Of a stretch of DNA of 31,368 nucleotides, positions 16,619 to 25,800 are shown piece after piece. The DNA is from Caryophanales bacterium UBA4694 (GTDB lineage: Bacteria > Bacillota_I > Bacilli_A > RFN20 > CAG-288). Position numbers and translations under genes: made by a program. Below the pieces are notes generated by a model. The model did not search any database. It was not told the origin of the DNA and worked only from the letters and a program-made list of their open reading frames with translations. The stretch is taken from contig DHKM01000042.1 in assembly GCA_002404835.1 (NCBI GenBank), forward strand, positions 1 to 31,368, given 5' to 3'. Numbering within the stretch: the stretch's first letter is position 1; every line of letters begins with the position of its first letter.

Positions 16619-17995
16619 TCATTCCATCACTTTTACTCTGTTCTTAATCACCCATTTGAGTAACAAAGCAGAAACAACAGCCGTCAAAAACTCGGCAATA
16701 GGGAAAGTCAGCCAGACAAGATCAAGTACCCGGTCGGAAAGCGTAAACAAATAAGCTATTGGAAATACAAAGACAACAAGTCTTAACAATGCCGTAATCA
16801 GAGGCAGAATCGAATTTCTCAACGCCTGAAATACACCCTGAATCGAAATCGAAACAGCCATAAAAACATACCCAACGGAAGCAATCCGAACAGCTTTCTC
16901 ACAGACATCAATCAATTCCAAGGTAGATCCTCCAGACAAAGCAAAAAGCTGGGAAAGAGGTCTCGCAATGATTTCGAAAAGAACCGTGATAGCCAGGGTA
17001 ACAATCACAGAGTCCAGGATGCCGTACTTGATACAATCCATCGATCTTTCTTTATCCTTTAGGCCGTAATTGAACGATAAGACAGTGATGATCGTATTGG
17101 AAAGACCAAAGCAGGAAAACAAAGCAATCTGCTGGATTTTATAGTAAATACCGAAAGCCCCGACAAGAATCGAAGAATCGACATTTGCCTTGGAAAGAAT
17201 CGCATTCATGCCTGCCATCATAACAGACAACAGTCCCTGCATCAAAGCTGCCGAAATACCGATTGAATAAATCCCACGGATAATTTTCCAGGACGGCTTT
17301 ACATACACAAGACTCCCACCGATTTCCTTGTTTTTGAAATAGTGAAAAGCCATAGCCAAGAAAAGCGAAACAAACTGACCGAGAACCGTAGCCCAGGCAG
17401 CTCCATTGACGCCAAGTCCGCACGGAAAAATAAAAAGATAATCAAAGACAATATTCACGACAGCACCCGAAACCTGGGCAATCGTGGAATACAAGGTCTT
17501 GCCGGTAGACTGAAGGAAACGTTCGTAAATTGCAAATCCGATAGAACCCAAAGACAGGATACAGCAGATTCTCAGGTAACCGGATCCGATTTCAATGGTC
17601 TTGCTTGCATCTGTAAAAAGGGAGACAAACCATGATGTTCCAAAACACCCGAAAAGAAGGAAACATAGATAAATGACCAACATCAAAAAAATCCCGTTTC
17701 CAGCTGTCTTATTTACCATTTCCTTGTTTCCTTCACCGAGATTCTTAGAAAGCAGGGCATTGATTCCCACACCTGTGCCGACACCGACCGCAATCATCAG
17801 AATCTGAACCGGAAACACATAAGTAAGAGCCTCATTGGCAATTGCGCCGATATCCTTCATGTTGGCAACGAAAATACTGTCCACCACATTGTAGAGAGCC
17901 TGGAGTACCATGGATACGATCATCGGAAATCCAAGACTCCAGATCAGTTTTTTCACCGGCGTAACAGCCATGACATTCTGCTTGACTTGCTTCAT
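16619..17995 (-). CDS. MATE family efflux transporter
   Basis: The 458-residue protein is a 12-helix MATE transporter of normal length, exporting drugs or organic cations by sodium or proton antiport. It begins with a short cytosolic tail, then PVKKLIWSLGFPMIVSMVLQ and the ALYNVVDSIFVAN segment typical of the first two helices, with the internal duplication seen again after about residue 235. Unlike the other MATE in this window it ends normally after helix 12 with a short basic tail. An AGAGGTG ribosome site precedes the ATG. The leader holds a strong terminator hairpin, so expression is probably conditional. The substrate is unknown. Confidence 0.93.
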   Translation of the reverse strand: MKQVKQNVMAVTPVKKLIWSLGFPMIVSMVLQALYNVVDSIFVANMKDIGAIANEALTYVFPVQILMIAVGVGTGVGINALLSKNLGEGNKEMVNKTAGNGIFLMLVIYLCFLLFGCFGTSWFVSLFTDASKTIEIGSGYLRICCILSLGSIGFAIYERFLQSTGKTLYSTIAQVSGAVVNIVFDYLFIFPCGLGVNGAAWATVLGQFVSLFLAMAFHYFKNKEIGGSLVYVKPSWKIIRGIYSIGISAALMQGLLSVMMAGMNAILSKANVDSSILVGAFGIYYKIQQIALFSCFGLSNTIITVLSFNYGLKDKERSMDCIKYGILDSVIVTLAITVLFEIIARPLSQLFALSGGSTLELIDVCEKAVRIASVGYVFMAVSISIQGVFQALRNSILPLITALLRLVVFVFPIAYLFTLSDRVLDLVWLTFPIAEFLTAVVSALLLKWVIKNRVKVME

Positions 17996-18013
17996 TTTTC
18001 ACCTCTTAAAATG

Positions 18014-18054
18014 AAAAAAAGTGCAAACCCGGAAACAACCGGATTTACACTTTT
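18014..18054 (-). terminator. Leader terminator (attenuator candidate) before the MATE gene
   Basis: On the minus strand, arms at 18039-18054 and 18017-18032 form a 16-bp stem with two G-U pairs and a 6-base loop, followed by seven T residues. On the plus strand the two G-U positions become mismatches, so the structure is optimised for minus-strand RNA. It ends about 18 bases before the MATE ATG, between the likely promoter and the ribosome site, so most transcripts should stop unless the stem is prevented from forming. Confidence 0.72.
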
Positions 18055-18074
18055 CGTTACACGTTGCAAAAGAA

Positions 18075-18103
18075 AATATACCACTTTCCAAATTGGATTT
18101 CTA
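18075..18103 (-). promoter_or_regulatory. Probable MATE promoter with palindrome
   Basis: On the minus strand a -10 TATATT (18075-18080) lies 17 bases from a weak -35 TAGAAA (18098-18103). The 11-base palindrome TCCAATTTGGA (18087-18097) fills the spacer beside the -35 box and may be a repressor site. Transcription from here would begin near 18068 and run straight into the leader terminator. Confidence 0.4.
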
Positions 18104-18436
18104 ATAAAAAATATTATTTTCACTGTTAATCTTTTTTAGAATCATCCAAAATGAGTCCACCGCAGGGTCATAGCTAGGAATAGAAATACCAATGACTATT
18201 TACCCCTGCCAAAGAGCAATAAGAAAAACATCTTCGATCCTGGTTCAAACGATTAAGTTGAATACAAAATCCTTTGCTATGTAAGTGCAGCTTTAGCAAA
18301 GCTACATATGCTACGATTGAAATCTTTCGGCTTACTGCATTGCAAAACTCAATTAACATTTTTCAATAAAACAACAAATACAAGTTGCTCATGGGAGTAA
18401 CATAAAGTTTGTGTAAGGAAGAGAAGGAGGTATAGG

Positions 18437-18577
18437 GTGACACGGACACGAAAAAGCAGCGATGCCTTATCATATTATCCGGTTAAAAAACAAATGAAAG
18501 GCTTTCGTTCCGTAGCAATATTCAAAAATAAAATGAGACTCGTAAAAATGCCGTTTGACACTTCTACAAGACTCTAA
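18437..18577 (+). CDS. Small basic protein candidate (46 residues)
   Basis: I do not recognise this product. A GTG at 18437 stands 6 bases after GGAGG in a GAAGGAGG ribosome site (18423-18430) and opens a 46-codon frame ending in TAA at 18575-18577. The predicted peptide is strongly basic (about ten Lys/Arg), begins MTRTRKSSDALSYYPVKKQ and has no membrane segment or signal peptide. No good promoter was found upstream. It could be a real small protein, or the surviving start of a decayed gene. Confidence 0.35.
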   Translation: MTRTRKSSDALSYYPVKKQMKGFRSVAIFKNKMRLVKMPFDTSTRL

Positions 18578-18616
18578 AGTATGTTGGCGGAAAAGATAAA
18601 TGTTCCTATTCGCAAG

Positions 18617-18644
18617 AAAAAAGCCTGATAACATTGTATCAGAC
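18617..18644 (-). terminator. Intrinsic terminator after tRNA-Gly
   Basis: Arms at 18637-18644 and 18623-18630 form an 8-bp stem with one G-U pair in minus-strand RNA, followed by six T residues. It lies 15 bases past the tRNA CCA end and would finish the rplK-rpoC-tRNA transcript. Confidence 0.75.
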
Positions 18645-18658
18645 CTATTCTACGATAA

Positions 18659-18732
18659 TGGAGCGGCTAACGGGAATCGGACCCGCGTCTTCTCCTTGGG
18701 AAGGAGAGGTTCTACCACTGAACAATAGCCGC
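18659..18732 (-). tRNA. tRNA-Gly (anticodon CCC)
   Basis: The minus-strand sequence folds as a standard cloverleaf: 7-bp acceptor stem GCGGCTA/TAGCCGC, a D arm GTTC/GAAC with AGTGGTA loop, a 5-bp anticodon stem TCTCC/GGAGA around TTCCCAA (anticodon CCC, reading GGG), and a T arm GCGGG/CCCGT with loop TCCGATT. The discriminator is U73 and the CCA end is encoded. The T loop differs from the common TTCRANT start. It follows rpoC by 45 bases on the same strand. Confidence 0.93.
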
Positions 18733-18737
18733 AACAA

Positions 18738-18763
18738 CCTGATGCACATCACTGTGCATCAGG
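18738..18763 (-). other. Perfect 11-bp hairpin between rpoC and tRNA-Gly
   Basis: Arms at 18738-18748 and 18753-18763 pair perfectly around a 4-base loop. There is no T run, so it is not a typical terminator. It starts 14 bases after the rpoC stop codon and ends 5 bases before the tRNA. It may protect the rpoC mRNA end or mark an RNase III cut that frees the tRNA. Confidence 0.65.
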
Positions 18764-18777
18764 ATACAAACATGGAT

Positions 18778-21700
18778 TTACTGCTTCTGATTGACTGAGA
18801 TTTCAGCCTTTGCATCAGCAACAACGATAGAGTTGGAAGACTTGAGAAGCGTCTCCTGGGAAACAACTTCGGAAGCATCCTTCTCGGCATCTTCTTCGGA
18901 AAGGATCGGTTCAATACCCGTTCCAGCAGGTATTAGTTTACCAATCATGACGTTCTCTTTCAAGCCCCTAAGGTAATCGACCTTACCCTTGATAGCCGCA
19001 TCGGTAAGAACACGGGTGGTTTCCTGGAAGGAAGCGGAGGAAAGGAAGGACTCCGTATCCAAGGCAGCCTTGGTAATACCCATGACAATCGGACGTCCGA
19101 CAGCCGGATTTCCGCCATGGGCAAGAACCTTCTTGTTCTTCTCGGTGAAAACGATATCGTTGACTCTCTGTCCAGGAAGCATGTCGGTGTTTCCAGGATT
19201 GATGATAAGAAGACGATTCGTCATCTGACGGACGATGATTTCAAGGTGCTTATCGGAAATATCGATACCGTTGCTGGAATAGACTTCCTTGACTTCCTGG
19301 ATGAGATATCTTCTCAAAGTAAGGAGATCGGTGCATTCAAGAAGTTCCTTCGGATTGACATGTCCCTTGGTAAGAGACTGACCGGCACGGATGACATCAC
19401 CTTTCTTGACTTCAGGAACAGCGCTAGGATAGGACAGGAATTTCTGTTCCTCCAGTTCATTCTTGACAGTGAATTCATGACGCAGACCGACTTCCTTGAT
19501 ATCGGTAACGGTACCGCGGATAGTGGAGATAAGAGCCTGGCTCTTCGGTTTCGGATTACGGACTTCAAGAAGTTCCTGGACACGAGGAAGACCGGTAGTA
19601 ATATCCTTGACACCTGCGACACCGCCGGTGTGGAAGTTCTTCAGAGTAAGCTGAGTACCCGGTTCACCGATGGACTGGGCAGCCATGATACCGACCGTAT
19701 CGCCGATAGTGGCAATCTGACCAGTAGCAAGGTTACGTCCATAGCAGTGGACACAGACACCATCCGTACTTTCGCAGGTAAGGATGGAACGGATTTCAAC
19801 TTTTTCGATTCCGGCATCGACAACCTTCTGGGCAAGCTCTTCATCGATGAAAGTATTGCCAGGGACGATGACTTCGCCGGTTTTCGGATTGACGACATCA
19901 TGCATCGAATAACGTCCGACGATTCTGTTGTAGAGGCTGGCGATGACCTGGTTGGAAGAATCGAGAATCGTATAAACTTCGATACCGTGATCGCAGTGGC
20001 AGTCTTCTTCGCGGATGACGACGTTATGGGAAACATCGACAAGCTTACGGGTAAGATAACCGGAGTCTGCCGTCTTCAAAGCCGTATCGGAACCGTTCTT
20101 ACGCGTACCATGGGTCGAAGTGAAATATTCGGAGACGGAAAGACCATCGGCATAGCAGTCGGTGACCGGAACTTCGATGGCACGTCCGGTAGAATCAAGC
20201 ATACAGCCTTTCATACCGATCAGCTGCATGTAGTTGTCTTCACTACCACGGGCGCCGGATTCCATCATCATGAACATCGGATTTCTCGGAGCAGAAGCCA
20301 TACGCTGATGGAGCTTTTCCTTCATGGAAGTATCCTTGACGGCATTCCAATGGGAAATGACAGCATCATGTCTTTCTTCGTCGGTGTAGAAACCAAGCTC
20401 AAAATTCTCGTTGATCTCCTGGACTTCCTCATAGCAGTGCTTGTAGAGTTCATCACGACCGCTTAACGGCTGCATATCGTCAAGAGAAATCGTAAGACCG
20501 GATTTGGTGCAATAATCGAATCCCTGATTCTTGAAGAGATCCATGATCTTGGCAGTCTCCACAGCCCCATAGCGACGGAAGACATAATCCATCATGGTCT
20601 TAATACCCTTCTTTTCGATCGGAGAACGGGTAGGAACCAACTTGACATATTCTTTGAAAGGATTGAAATCGTCACCGGCTTTGAACTTGCCGGATTTGAT
20701 GACGGCATCATATGCCTGTTTGGCAGAGATGAAGAAATCAAGCGGAGTCTCATCAAAGTTCTTGCTGAGTTCCTTCTTCAAGGCAGCCTTATCGACCTTC
20801 ATTCCGCGCTTCTTCAAACTGGCAGCGGAGAAAGCAAAGTTGATGTACGGAAAATCCGTCGGGAAGATATCGTTGAAGATCAGTTTTCCGACAGTGGTAA
20901 GAAGATAGGAAGAGCGGATGGAAGCGTACTTCTCGTCATTGATCCAATCTTTTCTCAAAGAAGAGGCCGGAACATAGATTCTCGTACGGAGGGAGATGAT
21001 ACCGTTCTGATAAGCAAGAATAGCCGTATCCGGATCGGAGAAAACCTTTCCTTCATACTGCTTATAGCTGATGAACTTATCATGCATATCCATCTCGCCG
21101 CGCTTCTCATAATACTTGGCATAGTCATCGTCCTGATCCTGATCATCTTCCAAAGTCAGGTAGTAGTTGCCATAGATCATATCCTGGCTAGGGACGCAGA
21201 TAGGCTGACCATCCGAAGGTTTCAGGATATTGTGGTTGGCAAGCATCAAAGACATGGCTTCAGCCTGAGCCTGACGGGAAAGCGGAACATGGACTGCCAT
21301 CTGGTCACCATCGAAGTCGGCGTTGAATCCAGGGCAGACAAGAGGATGAAGTCGGATGGCCTTGCCTTCAATCAAAGTAGGACGGAAGGCCTGGATACCG
21401 AGACGGTGAAGAGTAGGGGCACGGTTAAGAAGAACCGGATGGTTCTCGATGATCTTCTCGATTGCATCATAGACTCTGGAGTCCTTGCGGGCAATCATCT
21501 CATCAGCCTGTCTTTGGGAAGTGACATTGCTGTCCTTCTGGGCAATAAGATAATGGGCAATGAACGGACGGAAGAGCTGGACAGCCATCTCTCTAGGAAG
21601 ACCGCACTCATCCATATCAAGCTCCGGACCGACGGCAATGACCGAACGACCAGAATAGTCGACACGCTTACCAAGAAGATTCTGACGGAAACGTCCCTGT

Positions 21701-22824
21701 TTACCCTTGAGAGTAGAACTCAAAGAGCGGAGCGTATTTCCGGAAATGGACTGAGAAGGTTTGCTTCTTCTTTCGTTGTCGATCAAAGCATCGACAGCTT
21801 CCTGAAGCATACGCTTTTCATTGAGAAGAATGACACTCGGTGCATGCTCCTCGATTTCTCTCTTAAGACGGTTGTTCTTGATGATGACCTGACGATAAAG
21901 ATCGTTGAGATCGGAAGTGGCATATCTACCACCATCAAGCTGCATCATCGGACGGAGATCCGGCGGAATGACAGGAAGTACGGAAAGGACCATCCATTCC
22001 GGCTTGATTTCACTGTTGCGGAACGCTTCGAGAACCTCAAGTCTCTTGATGGCCTTGATTCTCTTCTGGTTCTTGTCACCGGAAGTAGATTCAAGATCCT
22101 TACGGACAATTTCGATTTCCTTGTCAAGATCGATTTCCTTCAGGAGCTGAAGCACAGCTTCGGCACCGATTCCGAACTTGGCACCGGTATAGCGGGTAAT
22201 GAAACGGCTGACCGTTACAAAATCGAACGGTTGAGATTTCCTGGAGATGTGATTCATGAGGTCGGTTCCACGGACAAAGTCCCTGTCGCCTTCCTTCAAT
22301 CTGCAGTTCTCACCGGAAAGGATTTCGTTCTCGATGACCTGATGGAAGACTTCTCTAGCCTCATTTTCATCGAGTACTTCACGATATTTCAAAACCTTGG
22401 AATTTCCCGGATTGAGAACAATATGGCTGACGAAATAGATAACTTCCTCAAGTTCCTTGGGAGCAACGCCAAGAACAAGTCCCATCTTGGACGGGCTACC
22501 CTTGACATACCAGATATGGGCGCAGGGGAAAGCCAATTTGATGTAACCCATACGCTCACGTCTGACAGCCTTAAGAGTAACTTCGACACCGCATTTTTCG
22601 CAGACCTTGCCTGCAAAAGATGCTTTCTTGTAATGGCCGCAATGGCACTCATAATCTTTGACAGGACCGAAGATCTTCTCGCAGAAAAGACCATCCGGTT
22701 CCGGTTTCTGGGAACGATAGTTGATTGTCTCAGGTTTAGTGACTTCACCATGACCCCAGGAAGCAATCTGTTCCGGAGAGGCAAGACCGATCTTGATCGA
22801 CTTGAGTTTGTTTAAGTCAAACAT
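18778..22824 (-). CDS. rpoC: RNA polymerase beta' subunit
   Basis: The 1348-residue beta' subunit forms half of the RNA polymerase active centre. Visible hallmarks are the N-terminal zinc-binding cysteines (about residues 60, 62, 75, 78), the catalytic NADFDGDQ motif (501-508, Asp503/505/507), and the second zinc site around CESTDGVCVHC. The length lacks large insertions, as in other Firmicutes. The ATG at 22822-22824 was chosen because GGAGG lies 9 bases before it; an in-frame TTG at 22830 is only 3 bases after the site. It is 16 bases after rpoB and is followed by a hairpin and tRNA-Gly instead of the rpsL-rpsG-fusA genes common in Firmicutes. Confidence 0.97.
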   Translation of the reverse strand: MFDLNKLKSIKIGLASPEQIASWGHGEVTKPETINYRSQKPEPDGLFCEKIFGPVKDYECHCGHYKKASFAGKVCEKCGVEVTLKAVRRERMGYIKLAFPCAHIWYVKGSPSKMGLVLGVAPKELEEVIYFVSHIVLNPGNSKVLKYREVLDENEAREVFHQVIENEILSGENCRLKEGDRDFVRGTDLMNHISRKSQPFDFVTVSRFITRYTGAKFGIGAEAVLQLLKEIDLDKEIEIVRKDLESTSGDKNQKRIKAIKRLEVLEAFRNSEIKPEWMVLSVLPVIPPDLRPMMQLDGGRYATSDLNDLYRQVIIKNNRLKREIEEHAPSVILLNEKRMLQEAVDALIDNERRSKPSQSISGNTLRSLSSTLKGKQGRFRQNLLGKRVDYSGRSVIAVGPELDMDECGLPREMAVQLFRPFIAHYLIAQKDSNVTSQRQADEMIARKDSRVYDAIEKIIENHPVLLNRAPTLHRLGIQAFRPTLIEGKAIRLHPLVCPGFNADFDGDQMAVHVPLSRQAQAEAMSLMLANHNILKPSDGQPICVPSQDMIYGNYYLTLEDDQDQDDDYAKYYEKRGEMDMHDKFISYKQYEGKVFSDPDTAILAYQNGIISLRTRIYVPASSLRKDWINDEKYASIRSSYLLTTVGKLIFNDIFPTDFPYINFAFSAASLKKRGMKVDKAALKKELSKNFDETPLDFFISAKQAYDAVIKSGKFKAGDDFNPFKEYVKLVPTRSPIEKKGIKTMMDYVFRRYGAVETAKIMDLFKNQGFDYCTKSGLTISLDDMQPLSGRDELYKHCYEEVQEINENFELGFYTDEERHDAVISHWNAVKDTSMKEKLHQRMASAPRNPMFMMMESGARGSEDNYMQLIGMKGCMLDSTGRAIEVPVTDCYADGLSVSEYFTSTHGTRKNGSDTALKTADSGYLTRKLVDVSHNVVIREEDCHCDHGIEVYTILDSSNQVIASLYNRIVGRYSMHDVVNPKTGEVIVPGNTFIDEELAQKVVDAGIEKVEIRSILTCESTDGVCVHCYGRNLATGQIATIGDTVGIMAAQSIGEPGTQLTLKNFHTGGVAGVKDITTGLPRVQELLEVRNPKPKSQALISTIRGTVTDIKEVGLRHEFTVKNELEEQKFLSYPSAVPEVKKGDVIRAGQSLTKGHVNPKELLECTDLLTLRRYLIQEVKEVYSSNGIDISDKHLEIIVRQMTNRLLIINPGNTDMLPGQRVNDIVFTEKNKKVLAHGGNPAVGRPIVMGITKAALDTESFLSSASFQETTRVLTDAAIKGKVDYLRGLKENVMIGKLIPAGTGIEPILSEEDAEKDASEVVSQETLLKSSNSIVVADAKAEISVNQKQ

Positions 22825-22840
22825 TGTCAATTACCTCCAA

Positions 22841-25800
22841 TTAGTTGTTTTCGTCTTCGTCGGAAGAATTCTCTGACTGAAGCTCTTCTTTGGTGACAGC
22901 CTCAATCGGACTATCGTCCTCTTCATCAAAATAACCGTTTCTCATGCGGTTATCCTCACGACGTTCGTTCTGCTTGGAATCATAGTTGACAATATCGTGA
23001 TGGATACGGCGAGAATCTCTCTCGGCTTCTTCGGAAATCGTGTTCATGTTGATTTCCTGGTTGTTGTTGTCGAAAAGCTTGACATCGACAGCAAGCCCCT
23101 GAAGTTCCTTGATGAGAACACGGGTGGATTCCGGCATATTCGGCTTAGGAATCGGTTCACCCTTCAAAATGGCTTCATAGGTCTTATTTCTTCCGACCAT
23201 ATCATCAGATTTGATCGTAAGCATTTCCTGAAGAGTATAAGCAGCACCATAAGCTTCCAGTGCCCAGACTTCCATTTCACCGAAACGCTGACCACCGTTC
23301 TGGGCCTTACCGCCCAAAGGCTGCTGAGTAACAAGAGAATACGGACCAGTTGCACGGGCATGAAGTTTATCTTCGACCATATGGTCGAGTTTGATCATGT
23401 ACATGACACCGACAGCAATACGGGAATCGAAACGTTCACCGGTCTGACCATCATAAAGGACAGTCTTTCCATCGGCATCGATATTGGCTTTCTTCATGAA
23501 AGCGGCAATCTCATCATTGGAGGCACCATCAAAGACAGGAGTAGAGACCTTGATACCGAGTTTCTTACAGGCATAACCAAGCTGGACTTCCAAAACCTGA
23601 CCGATGTTCATACGGGAAGGGACGCCCATCGGAGAGAGGCAGATATCGACCGGAGTTCCATCCGGAAGATAAGGCATATCCTCGACCGGAAGAACCTTGG
23701 AAATAACACCCTTATTACCATGACGGCCGGACATCTTATCGCCGACCTGGATTTTTCTCTTCTGAATGACGTATACCTTGATGGATTCAAGAACATCCGG
23801 AGCAAGCTCATCGCCATGGGCTCTGGAGAAATGTCTCACATCAAGAACGATACCTTCTCCGCCATGAGGAACTCTCATAGAACTATCCTTGTCTTCATCC
23901 GATTTGGAAGAGAAGATGGACTTAAGAAGGTGGTCATTGTTGGTTTCCGTCGTCTCACCCTTCGGAGTTGTCTTACCGACAAGGATATCGCCTTCCTTGA
24001 CTTCGGTTCCCGGAATGACGCAACCGGTCTCATCCAGATAAGCTTTCTTATCTTCGGCAAGATTCGGAACATCGCGAGTGAATTCCTCGTCGCCTAACTT
24101 AGTCTTACGTCTTTCAACACCATATTCCTCGATAATGAGGTTGGTGAAAAGATCGTCGCTGATACAGCGCTGGGAAATAAGGACAGCGTCCTCGTAGTTA
24201 TAACCATGCCATGTCGTAAAGGCGATGGTGACATTCTGTCCCAAAGCAAGCTCGCCATTCTGCATAGAAGGACCATTGGCAATGATATCGCCCGTCTTGA
24301 CCCTATCTCCGGCTTTGACAATCGGAGTCTGATTGATGCAGGTACGCTTATTGGAACGGATGAATTTTCTAAGGTGATAAGTCTTCTCGACGCCCTTATC
24401 GGAAATGACGCGGATTTCCGTACCATCGGCATAGGAGATGGTTCCATCGAATTCGGCAAGCAGAGCTTCACCGGAATCGTGGGCAATCTTGTCTTCAAGG
24501 CCGGTTCCGACAAACGGAGCTTCCGGATGGAGAAGCGGAAGAGCCTGACGCTGCATGTTGGAACCCATCAAGGCTCTCTTACCATCGTCGTTTTCAAGGA
24601 ACGGAATACAGGCAGCTGCAATGGAGACGATCTGCTTCGGAGAAGCATCGATATAATCGACTTCCATCGGGCTGACATTGACATATTCGCAGTTGATACG
24701 GGCTGAAACCGTCTCATCCAGAATCTTCATGGTCTTCTTATCTGCATTGACATTTGCCTGAGCAATGACATGATGCTTTTCATCATTGGCGGTAAACCAG
24801 ACGACATGGTCTGGATTATTGTCGATGATACCGTTCTTTACCGGACGATAAGGAGTCTCGATGAAACCATAGGAATTGATACGGGCATAACAAGCAAGAT
24901 TGGAAATCAAGCCGATGTTCTGACCTTCCGGAGTTTCAATCGGGCAGATACGGCCATAATGCGTCGGATGAACGTCACGGACAGCGCTGGATGCGCGGTC
25001 TCTGGTAAGACCGCCGCGTCCCAAAGCGGAAAGACGTCTCTTGTTGGCAAGTTCGGCCAATGGATTGGTCTGATCCATGAACTGGGAAAGAGAATCCGAA
25101 TTGAAGAACTGATTGACAGCACCAGTCAAAGCCTTGATATTGATCAAGGAAGGAATGGTAAGCTGACTGAGATCCGAAGTAGACATACGATCATGGATCG
25201 TCCTCTTCATCTTACCAAGACCGGCACGGAATTTATCCTGAATCAATTCGCCGACACAACGTACTCTCTTATTTCCAAGATGATCGGTATCATCCACTTC
25301 CCCGACACCATCCATAAGGTTGAGCATATAACTCAAGGAAGCAAGAATATCGGAAATCGTGACATAAGTAAGGTTGAGAGTAAGATCCGTACCGACAACA
25401 TTGACAACTTTGGACGCATCAAGAGGGTTCACGACGCGGACGAGGTTGACCGTAGAATGATCATCGAGAAGAGCATTTGCGGAAACATGGATGGAATGAG
25501 CTTCGTTTCCTTCGAAGAATTTCTCTTTCTTCAAAGCAATTACTTCATCGATTGAAAGCTTATGGCCTTTTTCAAAGACGATTTCACCATCCTTGGAAAC
25601 AAGATCCTCAGCAAGGACCTGATCGGAAAGACGATTGTAAACACCGAGCTTTTCCTGGATCTTGAATCTTCCTGCCTTTCCAAGATCATAATGTTCCTTA
25701 TCAAAGAATCTCTGCTTGATCATCAAAGCGGCAGATTCATTAGTATAAGGTTCACCCGGACGGAGTTTACGGAAAATAGCTGTGACAGCTTCCTGAGAAC

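Larger units (their letters stand above)
17996..18658. other. 660-base intergenic region without a recognised gene
   Basis: Between the MATE gene and the tRNA, this stretch holds the MATE leader and probable promoter (18014-18103), a cluster of inverted repeats at 18272-18310, a small ORF behind a good ribosome site (18437-18577) and the terminator after the tRNA (18617-18644). A 61-codon minus-strand frame at 18174-18359 has no convincing start signal. The AT-rich sequence with scattered repeats may include decayed genes. Confidence 0.5.

Noticed and set aside
18014..18103. Riboswitch in the second MATE leader
   Set aside because: Too little sequence lies between the likely transcription start and the terminator stem for a known aptamer.
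18174..18359. 61-codon minus-strand frame upstream of the second MATE gene
   Set aside because: No ribosome site and no recognisable features; it overlaps the inverted-repeat cluster.
21082..22815. 577-codon plus-strand frame opposite rpoC, and similar frames at 19117-20466 and 22997-24097
   Set aside because: They are antisense shadows of highly conserved rpoB and rpoC coding sequence; the peptides resemble no family.
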